Assembly: GCA_016934315.1 (NCBI GenBank)
Contig: JAFGSY010000008.1
Location: forward strand, 1-58,067
DNA: 58,067 nucleotides
From: Candidatus Anaeroferrophillus wilburensis
GTDB taxonomy: Bacteria > Desulfobacterota > Anaeroferrophillalia > Anaeroferrophillales > Anaeroferrophillaceae
Direction of reading: 5' to 3'
The translations under genes were made by a program, and so were the position numbers. This document shows positions 18,867 to 26,149 of this stretch, piece by piece. Position 1 is the first letter of the stretch, and each line of letters starts with the position of its first letter. The notes beneath the pieces were generated by a model. It saw only the letters and a list, made by a program, of their open reading frames with translations. It was not told where the DNA came from and searched no databases.

Positions 18867-19934
18867 ATGCCGGAGCATCAGGGTCAGAAGCCGTATGTTT
18901 TTTCGATTATTTTCCTGTTCAGTATGTTGCTGCTCTTGTGGACCATCTATCCCTTTCTCTACACCATTATCTTTTCCTTAATGCTGGTGGGTGTCTCCTA
19001 TCCGGGATATCTCTGGCTGATGAAGGTAACCTCCGGACGGATGCACATTTCTTCGCTGATGATCTGTCTGGGGATTTTCCTCGGCATCTTTCTGCCGCTG
19101 GTTTTTCTCATTACCACCCTGTCGGTGGAAGTGGCCGACTTCTATGCTTATCTGCGCCAGTCGCTGACCGTTGAGTCGATCAGCAGCCTGATGGATCATA
19201 ACAGCGTCTGGGTGGAACGGCTGAAATCGGTGCTGGACCGGCTTGATATCTCGTATAATCTTTCTGATGTCGAGGAGCATGTGGTCCAGCTTGGGAAAAC
19301 CCTTGGTCTGGTTATGTATGAACAGACGAGAAATCTGGCCGGGAAGGTGATGCATGTTACCCTGCATTTTGTGATTATGATTGTTATTATCTATTACCTG
19401 CTGATTGATGGGCTCAGGTTGAAAGAGTATGTTCTGACCCTGCTGCCACTGCCCAGAGACCAGGAGAATCTTCTGCTTTCCAAATTCAATGACATGGCTA
19501 TTGCTATTGTTATCGGCAACGGGGTGGCGGCCATCCTTCAGGGAATCCTGGGGGGCTTTGGTCTGACCATGTTTGAGATGCGGTCACCGGTACTCTGGGG
19601 GACGGTGATGGGTATCTTTGCCTTCATCCCTTTTATCGGCATCTCGGTTGTCTTTATTCCCATCACCATCTATCTGCTGATTTCTGGCCAGGTAACCAAA
19701 GGGCTGTTGTTTTTTTCCTATTTTGCGGTGCTTTCCGGAGTGGTGGAGTATCTTTTTAAGCCGAAACTGGTGGGCAACCGGGTTAAAATGCATGTTCTGC
19801 TGGTTTTCGTTTCCATTTTTGGCGGCATTGCCACCTTCGGCATTCTCGGTATCCTGTTCGGCCCCCTGGTGGCCATTGCCTTCCTGACCCTGGCCGAGAT
19901 GTATCTTGCCGCCATGGGCAAAGACGTGCAGTGA
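18867..19934 (+). CDS. AI-2E family transporter (TqsA/YhhQ-type membrane protein)
   Basis: The 355-residue protein is an integral membrane protein with about eight hydrophobic segments and no signal cleavage site. It shows the family pattern: two N-terminal segments (FSIIFLFSMLLLLWTIYPFL), a cytoplasmic/periplasmic helical region around residues 100-170, and C-terminal segments with PVLWGTVMGIFAFIPFIG and GILGILFGPLVAIAF. Members act as exporters or channels, some for the signal AI-2, some for Na+/H+; the substrate here is unknown. I prefer the ATG at 18867, with AGGGAG upstream. The frame is open to an ATG at 18804. The rhomboid gene follows one base after the stop. Confidence 0.82.
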   Translation: MPEHQGQKPYVFSIIFLFSMLLLLWTIYPFLYTIIFSLMLVGVSYPGYLWLMKVTSGRMHISSLMICLGIFLGIFLPLVFLITTLSVEVADFYAYLRQSLTVESISSLMDHNSVWVERLKSVLDRLDISYNLSDVEEHVVQLGKTLGLVMYEQTRNLAGKVMHVTLHFVIMIVIIYYLLIDGLRLKEYVLTLLPLPRDQENLLLSKFNDMAIAIVIGNGVAAILQGILGGFGLTMFEMRSPVLWGTVMGIFAFIPFIGISVVFIPITIYLLISGQVTKGLLFFSYFAVLSGVVEYLFKPKLVGNRVKMHVLLVFVSIFGGIATFGILGILFGPLVAIAFLTLAEMYLAAMGKDVQ

Positions 19935-19935
19935 T

Positions 19936-20778
19936 ATGAGACAGAACGGTCGTCAATCCATGCTCTGTCCTAATTGTCGACGGCTGATCAGCAATGATGA
20001 GCCCAGCTGTCCTTATTGTGGTATTTCCCGGCCGGGATCACGTCTGCGGAGTGATCTGCTGGCCCGTTTTCTTCAACATCCAGAGGATATTATCCGGGCC
20101 ATTATTTACCTCAATGGTGCTTTTTTTCTCTATACGCTGCTGCTCAATCCGACCCGTTTAGGTTTTTCGGCTAATCCTCTGGCTTTTTTATCGCCGTCTG
20201 ATCACAGCCTGCTGATTGCCGGTGCCACCGGCACCATTCCCATTGCTCGGTATCACCGGTGGTGGACCCTGATTGCCGCCTCTTTCCTCCATGGCGGCAT
20301 TTTGCACATCTTTTTCAATATGGCGGCCCTGAAGCAGCTGGGCCCCTTCGTGGTCCGGGAATATGGCCTGCACCGGTTTGTCATTATCTATCTGGTGAGT
20401 GGCGTTGTGGGCTTTTATGTTTCCTTTCTGGCCGGGGTATCGTTAACCATCGGTGCCTCCGCCAGCGTCTGTGGTCTTATCGGTGCCATTCTCTATTATG
20501 GCCGCAGTCGGGGCGGCAGTTATGGTCAGGCTATCTATCGGCAGGCGACCGGCTGGATTGTCGGTCTGGCAGTCTTTGGTATGCTGGTGCCGGGTATCAA
20601 TAACTGGGGGCATGGGGGCGGTGTTCTTACCGGGATAGCCGCTGGTTTTCTGCTTGGCTACCGGGAGAAGAGGGCCTCTACCTTCAACCACCAGCTGCTG
20701 GCAATGGTGGCAGCCGGGATTACCCTGGTGGTGTTATGCTGGGCTGTTATCCAGTCTTTGATGATTCGTTTTTTTTGA
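19936..20778 (+). CDS. Rhomboid intramembrane serine protease with N-terminal zinc ribbon
   Basis: The 280-residue protein has an N-terminal zinc ribbon (CPNC ... CPYC, cysteines at 11, 14, 25 and 28), then a six-to-seven-helix rhomboid domain. Family marks are FLHGGILHIFFNMAAL, the catalytic serine in GAS (S175) and the histidine in NNWGHGGG (H226). Rhomboids cleave transmembrane substrates in the membrane. The gene begins one base after the AI-2E-type gene, so the two are cotranscribed. The ATG at 19936 is preferred by spacing; another at 19960 is possible and neither has a strong ribosome site. Confidence 0.87.
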   Translation: MRQNGRQSMLCPNCRRLISNDEPSCPYCGISRPGSRLRSDLLARFLQHPEDIIRAIIYLNGAFFLYTLLLNPTRLGFSANPLAFLSPSDHSLLIAGATGTIPIARYHRWWTLIAASFLHGGILHIFFNMAALKQLGPFVVREYGLHRFVIIYLVSGVVGFYVSFLAGVSLTIGASASVCGLIGAILYYGRSRGGSYGQAIYRQATGWIVGLAVFGMLVPGINNWGHGGGVLTGIAAGFLLGYREKRASTFNHQLLAMVAAGITLVVLCWAVIQSLMIRFF

Positions 20779-20807
20779 AGGTTCTGTACGGAACCACTGG
20801 AGGGTGC

Positions 20808-21113
20808 ATGTTGGAGGGTTTTCAACGAAAATATTTACGGGGCTTGGCCCATGGGTTGAAACCGCTGGTCTATGTTGGCCAGAAGGGATTGACCGATGGG
20901 GTGGTTGCCTCGGTGGATGAAGTTCTGGAACTCCATGAGCTGATCAAGGTGAAATTTGTTGATTTCAAGGAAAAATCCCAGAAAGAGGAGCTGGCCGCTG
21001 TTATTGTCAAACAGACCGGCAGCGAACTGGCCGGGATAATCGGCAATATTGCTATTTTTTACCGTCAGCAGCAGGATCCGGCAAAGCGGACCATCAATCT
21101 GCCGCAAAAATAG
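20808..21113 (+). CDS. yhbY: YhbY-family ribosome-assembly RNA-binding protein (CRM domain)
   Basis: The 101-residue protein is a complete CRM domain: LRGLAHGLKPLVYVGQKGLTD at the start, then VDEVLELHELIKVKF and a GNIAIFYR ending. E. coli YhbY is 97 residues. It binds precursor 50S ribosomal particles through the GxxG-type loop VGQKG. The ATG at 20808 is preceded by GGAGG in a near-ideal position; an upstream in-frame start at 20736 lies inside the rhomboid gene. It is likely the third gene of the AI-2E-rhomboid unit. Confidence 0.9.
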   Translation: MLEGFQRKYLRGLAHGLKPLVYVGQKGLTDGVVASVDEVLELHELIKVKFVDFKEKSQKEELAAVIVKQTGSELAGIIGNIAIFYRQQQDPAKRTINLPQK

Positions 21114-21236
21114 TGTGTCTGCCACAACCTCTGGATTGACTATTCTCTCAATCTTACGAAGATATTCAGTCAGGATGTCTGCCCAAAGCTGGACGGTCGT
21201 CGAAGCTGTTGCCAGTCCATACCCGTACCGGGTATC

Positions 21237-21857
21237 CTAGGGCGCCGGCAGGGTGGCGGCACTTTCTGTCAGCCAACTCACGATGTCATCAAGAATCAAA
21301 CTCACGGCCCGGGAAAACCCCTCGACAGCTCCCCTTGAATCATAACGTTCTACTGCCACTTCTTTCGCAAAGCGTTGCTGGGCGATGATGGCTTTGCGGC
21401 GGCTGTCAAACAGCTTTCCCCGGATGGCAATTTTTACCATGCCGGGATTGCTGCCGGCATCATGATAAAACTCATCGAGTTCGAGGGCCAGCTGGAGATC
21501 GGTGCTGATTGCCGATGGTCGGCGGCAGACCCCGGCAAAAGGACCGTTCTTTTCAAGCCTGGCCGTCAGCAGCCTGGTGAGGGAGTTGGGAGGGGTGTCA
21601 GCCCAGGAGGCATATTGGTAAAAACTTCTGGTTGCCGGTGTCTTACTGTAGATTATTTTACGGCTGCTGATCAGGGCCGGGGCCGCTGTTTCCCTGATCA
21701 GCAGGGTAAATGGCTGCTTGCGGAAGATAGGTGTAGCCGGCTGCAAGTCCTGAAGGATATAAGTGGTGGTTGGCGCAGAGCCTTTAGTCGGTTTCAAGCT
21801 GCAGCTGCCGCAGGCCAGAGCCATGAGCGCGGCGGCCAGAAGTAGCGCATATTTCAT
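21237..21857 (-). CDS. PqiC/YmbA-like ABC transport auxiliary lipoprotein
   Basis: The 206-residue protein starts with a lipoprotein signal (MKYALLLAAALMALACGSC), with the lipidated cysteine near residue 16-19. The body matches the ABC_trans_aux/PqiC family: TTYILQDLQPA near residue 31, FYQYASWADTPPNSLTRLLTARLE, and LQLALELDEFY. These outer-membrane lipoproteins work with Mce/Mla or Pqi lipid-transport systems. It is the last gene of the mla operon and overlaps the MlaD gene end by four bases (ATGA), so its translation is probably coupled. Confidence 0.85.
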   Translation of the reverse strand: MKYALLLAAALMALACGSCSLKPTKGSAPTTTYILQDLQPATPIFRKQPFTLLIRETAAPALISSRKIIYSKTPATRSFYQYASWADTPPNSLTRLLTARLEKNGPFAGVCRRPSAISTDLQLALELDEFYHDAGSNPGMVKIAIRGKLFDSRRKAIIAQQRFAKEVAVERYDSRGAVEGFSRAVSLILDDIVSWLTESAATLPAP

Positions 21858-22828
21858 TTCCTACCTCCCTCTCCAGGACCCAAGGATGAGCGGTCTGGTC
21901 CCCAGATAATTTCCCTGGGCTGCTTGTACTGCTCCAGGGTATCAGTGATCTGCTGAGCCGTTTTAACCAGTTCTCCGGTTAAATATTCCATCTCCAGGGC
22001 GATGGTGGTGGCCGAACCTGAAACCATATCATTCAGCTGCCTGCTGTTGTTTTCAAGGCTGGCGGCCAGTTGGTGGAACTGTGTCAGGACCGGGCCAGCG
22101 GCGGTGATGGTCTCCTGTGCCATGCCGATGGTCGCGGTAATTGATTCTTCCATCCTGGCGGTCCTCTGATCGAGATGAGCAACCATTGTACGTGAGGTGC
22201 CGGCCAGCCTGGTTGCCTCATCAATCAGGGCGGTTAACCGTGCCTGGCCGTCGGCAAGTTGTTTTGATGCACCGGCAAGATCCTGCAGCAGCGAGTGGAA
22301 CAGCTGCTGGTTCTCGGGTGACAACAAGGTATTGGCATTGCTGATCATCCGGTCAACATTAGCCAGCAGGGTCGGCAGGGCATCGGTAATCATTGCCGTC
22401 AGCTCAGTTTGTCCTTCAGGAATAACCGGGAATTTCTCATCTTTCGGAATTTCCTGCAATAGGGGGCTTTCCTGATGGCTGTTGATCAGGTCGATGTTGG
22501 CCAAGCCGGTAAGCAGGTTTCGCTTCACCACCGCTTCCGTATCGGTTTTTACCGGTGCGCTTGCGTTCAGTTTAATCACCACTTTTACCTGCTCGATATT
22601 GTCCGAAGAGATGTTTAACTGGTCGACACTGCCGACGCGGATACCTTTCATGGTGACCGCGCTGTCAACCTGCAGACCAGCCAGGGAGTATTGCTCAAAG
22701 TAGATGGTAAATTTTTTGCTGTCCTGCTGTCCGGATTTTTCGGCAAACCAAAGCATGGCGATCACCATGATGATGGAGAGTATGACAACCATACTGCCGA
22801 CCAGAAAATAGTTTGCTTTTGTTTCCAT
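21854..22828 (-). CDS. mlaD: MlaD/MCE-domain substrate-binding protein
   Basis: The 324-residue protein has an N-terminal membrane anchor (YFLVGSMVVILSIIMVIAMLW), then an MCE domain at about residues 38-115 (FTIYFEQYSLAGLQVDSAVTMKGIRVG). A long C-terminal coiled coil covers about 150-290, rich in heptad leucines (LADGQARLTALIDEATRL). MCE proteins form hexameric rings in the periplasm that channel phospholipids between inner and outer membranes. Gene order mlaE-mlaF-mlaD with a lipoprotein supports this. The length and coiled coil are closer to LetB/PqiB-like or deltaproteobacterial MCE proteins than to E. coli MlaD (183 residues). Confidence 0.9.
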   Translation of the reverse strand: METKANYFLVGSMVVILSIIMVIAMLWFAEKSGQQDSKKFTIYFEQYSLAGLQVDSAVTMKGIRVGSVDQLNISSDNIEQVKVVIKLNASAPVKTDTEAVVKRNLLTGLANIDLINSHQESPLLQEIPKDEKFPVIPEGQTELTAMITDALPTLLANVDRMISNANTLLSPENQQLFHSLLQDLAGASKQLADGQARLTALIDEATRLAGTSRTMVAHLDQRTARMEESITATIGMAQETITAAGPVLTQFHQLAASLENNSRQLNDMVSGSATTIALEMEYLTGELVKTAQQITDTLEQYKQPREIIWGPDRSSLGPGEGGRK

Positions 22829-22845
22829 GGATGTGCTCCTGCTGG

Positions 22846-23613
22846 TTACGATATCCCGGCTCGGGAGGCAAAGTAGGCTTTGATCCAGGGATCATCATGC
22901 TTTTTGATGTCAGTCAGGGTGCCGTCTGCCAGGATGGTGCCCCGGCCGAGGACGATAATGCGGTCGGCAATGCTCCTTAGGGTATCAAGGTCGTGGGTGA
23001 CCATGATAATGGTCAGCCCCAGATTATCACTCAATGTCCTCACCAGCTGGTCAAACGCCCGGGCGTTGATGGGGTCAAGGCCGGAGGTGGGTTCGTCAAG
23101 GAAAAGCAACTCCGGTTCCAGGGCCAGGGCCCGGGCCAGTGCCACCCGCTTGCGCATGCCGCCTGACAAATCGCTGGGCATCTGGTGGCTGACTGTGGAT
23201 GACAGGCCGGCCATGGACAGGCGGAGATCAACCATCGGCATGATTAGTTCCCTGCTGAGTCCGCTCTGTTCCAGCAGGGGAACGGCCACATTATCGCCAA
23301 CCGTCAGGGCAGAAAAGAGGGCGCCATTCTGGAACAGGACGCCATAGCGGTTACGGATAGCGGCCAGGGTTTCCTGGTCGCAGTGCCAGATGTCTGCGCC
23401 GAAAAGAGCAATTGAACCCGCAGCCGGCCGCAGCAGGCCGAGCATCTCTTTAAGCAGGACCGATTTCCCGGTGCCGCTTTCACCGATCAGGGCAACAATG
23501 GCTCCCGGTGTGATGGTGAAGGTAAGCTGCTGGTGGACAACCTGAGAACCGAAGCTGGTATGCAAATCTTTAACGCTGACAATCGGTTCGACGGCCCCGC
23601 TCTTTGTTTCCAT
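22846..23613 (-). CDS. mlaF: MlaF-type ABC transporter ATP-binding subunit
   Basis: The 255-residue ATPase has Walker A GESGTGKS at residues 44-51, the signature LSGGMRKR, Walker B LLFLDEPTSGLD and the switch histidine in MVTHDLD. It drives the MCE lipid transporter encoded by its neighbours. It starts three bases after the permease gene and ends 17 bases before the MCE gene, so the whole set is one operon. Family ABC proteins of this type (Mla, Ttg2A) carry the QFxSGMRKRV-like region, as here. Confidence 0.92.
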   Translation of the reverse strand: METKSGAVEPIVSVKDLHTSFGSQVVHQQLTFTITPGAIVALIGESGTGKSVLLKEMLGLLRPAAGSIALFGADIWHCDQETLAAIRNRYGVLFQNGALFSALTVGDNVAVPLLEQSGLSRELIMPMVDLRLSMAGLSSTVSHQMPSDLSGGMRKRVALARALALEPELLFLDEPTSGLDPINARAFDQLVRTLSDNLGLTIIMVTHDLDTLRSIADRIIVLGRGTILADGTLTDIKKHDDPWIKAYFASRAGIS

Positions 23614-23616
23614 GGA

Positions 23617-24759
23617 CTAAATTCCCAGTTCAACGCAGATGATCGCAAAGACCGCATCCAGGAGAATAACGGAGACAATGCTTTGGACCACGGTCGAAGT
23701 TGTGTGCAGGCCGATGCTGAGGGTATTATTCTCCACGTTAAGGCCCATGCGGCAGCCGATCATCGCAATAAATATGGCAAATATGGGTGCTTTGCTGATT
23801 CCCACCATGAAGGTTTTCAAAGAAATAACCTCCTGCAGGCGGGTAATGAAGGTGGTGCTGGTAATCTCCAGGTGTAGTCCGGCAATCATCATGCCGCCAA
23901 TGATGCCCGCGAGATCACCAATGAGAACCAGCAGAGGCATGGCAATTGCCAGGGCCAGCACCCGCGGCAGGACGAGCACCTGCATCGGTGACAGTCCCAT
24001 GGTAACCAAGGCATCAATCTCTTCGTTAAGCTTCATGGTGCCGATCTGGGCGGTGTAGGAAGATCCGGTTCGGCCGGCAACAACGATGGCGACAATCATC
24101 GGCGAGAGTTCCCGGCACATGGCAATGCCCACTCCATCGACAATGAAAATATTGGCGCCATATTGTTTGATCTGGATGGCGGAAAGATAGGCGATGACGA
24201 TGCCGATGAGCAGGGTTACCAGGGTGATAATGGGAATTGCCTCCAGGCAGGCCTGCTGCAGTTGGACAACCAGTTCCTTGGTGCGGATGTTGGCAGGCCG
24301 ACGGAGGATCTGCCAGAATTCGATGGTGGTCTGGCCGAGAAAGCTGATCAGCCGGAACAGGTTTTCGAACCAGCTGATGGCTGATTTGCCGATCAGTTCC
24401 ACCGGAGCGAGCGCTGCCGGTGCTGTCACCGGTGCGGTACTGGGGAGATGTTCCCTGACCAGTGTGGCAATATGGAGGTGGGCTTGCTGGAAACCGGTCA
24501 GTTTGATGTGGTCCCGCTCCGCGCCTGCCTTGATCAGGGACTGGAACATGACCAGGGCACCGGCCGTATCGAGAGCTGAGAGCCCGCTGCCGTCCACCAT
24601 GACCGGTTGGGGGGTGGCAAAAACCGAGGTATTGTGCTTAATCTGCCGGTGGATGGCATTGAGGTTTGCCAGCTGCCAGGCTCCTGAAATAACGAGCATG
24701 ACGGTGCCGGCCTTCTGCTCAATATGCCACCAGGGCGGAGCATGATCGGTTGCTTCCAT
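23617..24759 (-). CDS. mlaE: MlaE-type permease with N-terminal STAS domain
   Basis: The 380-residue protein has a STAS domain at about residues 14-105 (VMLVISGAWQLANLNAI, DGSGLSALDTAGALVM). It is followed by an MlaE permease of five hydrophobic segments, with VVAGRTGSSYTAQIGTMKLNEEIDAL as the conserved coupling region. E. coli has MlaE (260 residues) and the STAS protein MlaB as separate genes, so this is an MlaB-MlaE type fusion. AGGA lies eight bases before the ATG. It is the first gene of the operon and sits 195 bases from the divergent redox lipoprotein gene. Confidence 0.92.
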   Translation of the reverse strand: MEATDHAPPWWHIEQKAGTVMLVISGAWQLANLNAIHRQIKHNTSVFATPQPVMVDGSGLSALDTAGALVMFQSLIKAGAERDHIKLTGFQQAHLHIATLVREHLPSTAPVTAPAALAPVELIGKSAISWFENLFRLISFLGQTTIEFWQILRRPANIRTKELVVQLQQACLEAIPIITLVTLLIGIVIAYLSAIQIKQYGANIFIVDGVGIAMCRELSPMIVAIVVAGRTGSSYTAQIGTMKLNEEIDALVTMGLSPMQVLVLPRVLALAIAMPLLVLIGDLAGIIGGMMIAGLHLEITSTTFITRLQEVISLKTFMVGISKAPIFAIFIAMIGCRMGLNVENNTLSIGLHTTSTVVQSIVSVILLDAVFAIICVELGI

Positions 24760-24954
24760 GGAGAATATTCCTGCGTGATGATCAACTGGTCAGAGGGAAT
24801 CGTTGCTGTTCTAGGGCTACCATGTTTATGGCCCCATGGCAAGGAGGAGAGCTGCAAAGACCACCATGGTACAGTGAAACTTGATTATTTGCCGCAGCTG
24901 GATTAGAATCTAACTGGAAATGGATCAATTCGCAACTTATTTCATGGAGGTGAC

Positions 24955-25506
24955 ATGGGACATCGCATTGCCGTGATGCTAACCATCCTTGGGGTGTGTT
25001 TTTTACCTGCCTGCACTACGCCGCCGCCGGTTGGTACCACCCCCTGTCCAGAAGTCCGGCTGCCAGCACCGCCGGAAGAGGGTGCACGCCACTACCTGGG
25101 GCTACCGGCCGGCATGGAGGAATTTACCTTTGCCGACATCAGCGCAAAGGTGCTGGTGGTTGAAATGTTGCAGGTCCAGTGTCCCCATTGCCAGGGGGAA
25201 GCTCCCTCGGTCAATGAATTCTACCAGCTGGTAAAAAAACGCGGTTTGGCTGACCGCATCAAGGTTATGGGTATTGCCACTGGCAACACCCCTTTTGAAG
25301 TGGATCTGTACCGCCGGCGCTACCAGGTGCCATTTCCTCTGATTGCCGATCCTGGAGGCAGACAACTGTCTGTCGCGGCAACCCCGACTTTTTTTGTCAT
25401 TGAACCCCATGCCGACGGTGGACAGGTGCTCTATGAAAAAAAAGGTGGCCTGCCCGGAGGGGAGAAGTTTCTCAACTTGATCATTGAACGTGCACGGTTG
25501 GAGTAG
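24955..25506 (+). CDS. TlpA-like thiol-disulfide lipoprotein
   Basis: The 183-residue protein has a lipobox FLPAC with the lipidated cysteine at residue 20, then a thioredoxin-like domain with a CPHC active site (C76, C79) followed by GEAPSVNEFY. A cis-proline lies in AATPTFFVIE. It probably acts in periplasmic thiol redox or peroxide reduction. A near-consensus GGAGGTGAC precedes the ATG. It heads a plus-strand group with a peroxiredoxin-like protein, a Lon-like protease and a Usp-like protein, with short spacers (12 and 4 bases). Confidence 0.85.
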   Translation: MGHRIAVMLTILGVCFLPACTTPPPVGTTPCPEVRLPAPPEEGARHYLGLPAGMEEFTFADISAKVLVVEMLQVQCPHCQGEAPSVNEFYQLVKKRGLADRIKVMGIATGNTPFEVDLYRRRYQVPFPLIADPGGRQLSVAATPTFFVIEPHADGGQVLYEKKGGLPGGEKFLNLIIERARLE

Positions 25507-25518
25507 GGAGAGGGATGT

Positions 25519-26145
25519 ATGTGTGGAGGAAGATGCCGATGGAAGATGATTGTTTTGCTGATCTGCTGCCTTATGGGCGGTGCTGTGTCAGCCTCGGGTG
25601 CGGGACCGGTTCAGGCTGTCTTTCCTGTACCCCACTTGAGTCCGCAGGACAGCAATCTGCGGATACAGGTGGGTGACCGGGCGCCTGATTTCACCCTGCC
25701 GGCGATTACTGGCGACCTGATTACCCTTTCGGCGTATCAGGGGAAAAAGAATGTCGTGCTCTCTTTTGTCCCTGCCGCATTCACACCTGTCTGTTCAGCC
25801 CAGTGGCCCATGTATAATATGGCTGAAGACCTCTTTTCCCGCTATGATGCTGTCGTCCTGGGGATTGCTACCGACAATATTCCTTCGCTCTACGCCTGGA
25901 CCCGGGGGATGGGGACACTCTGGTTTCCCGTGTTGTCTGATTTTTGGCCCCATGGCATGGTGGCGAAGGACTATGGCGTACTGCGGACAAACGGTACAGC
26001 TGAACGGGCTCTTTTCATTATTGATAAAACCGGGGTCATTCGTTATGTCGATGTTCACGATATCAATGAGCGGCCACCTTTGGACGTCTTGGCAGCTGCT
26101 CTGGCGGCAGTGGCAGACCGGCAGAGTGATACAACAGTGAGGTGA
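25519..26145 (+). CDS. Peroxiredoxin (AhpC/TSA-like), exported
   Basis: The 208-residue protein has a hydrophobic N terminus (IVLLICCLMGGAVSASG), likely a signal peptide, then a peroxiredoxin domain. GDRAPDFTLPAITG is the N-terminal family signature and PAAFTPVC carries the PxxxTxxC active site with the peroxidatic cysteine at residue 92. A later cysteine partner is not obvious, so it may act through the neighbouring CPHC thioredoxin-like protein, or as a 1-Cys enzyme. The gene lies 12 bases after that gene and 4 bases before the Lon-like gene. The arrangement suggests an envelope peroxide defence unit. Confidence 0.87.
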   Translation: MCGGRCRWKMIVLLICCLMGGAVSASGAGPVQAVFPVPHLSPQDSNLRIQVGDRAPDFTLPAITGDLITLSAYQGKKNVVLSFVPAAFTPVCSAQWPMYNMAEDLFSRYDAVVLGIATDNIPSLYAWTRGMGTLWFPVLSDFWPHGMVAKDYGVLRTNGTAERALFIIDKTGVIRYVDVHDINERPPLDVLAAALAAVADRQSDTTVR

Positions 26146-26149
26146 ATAT

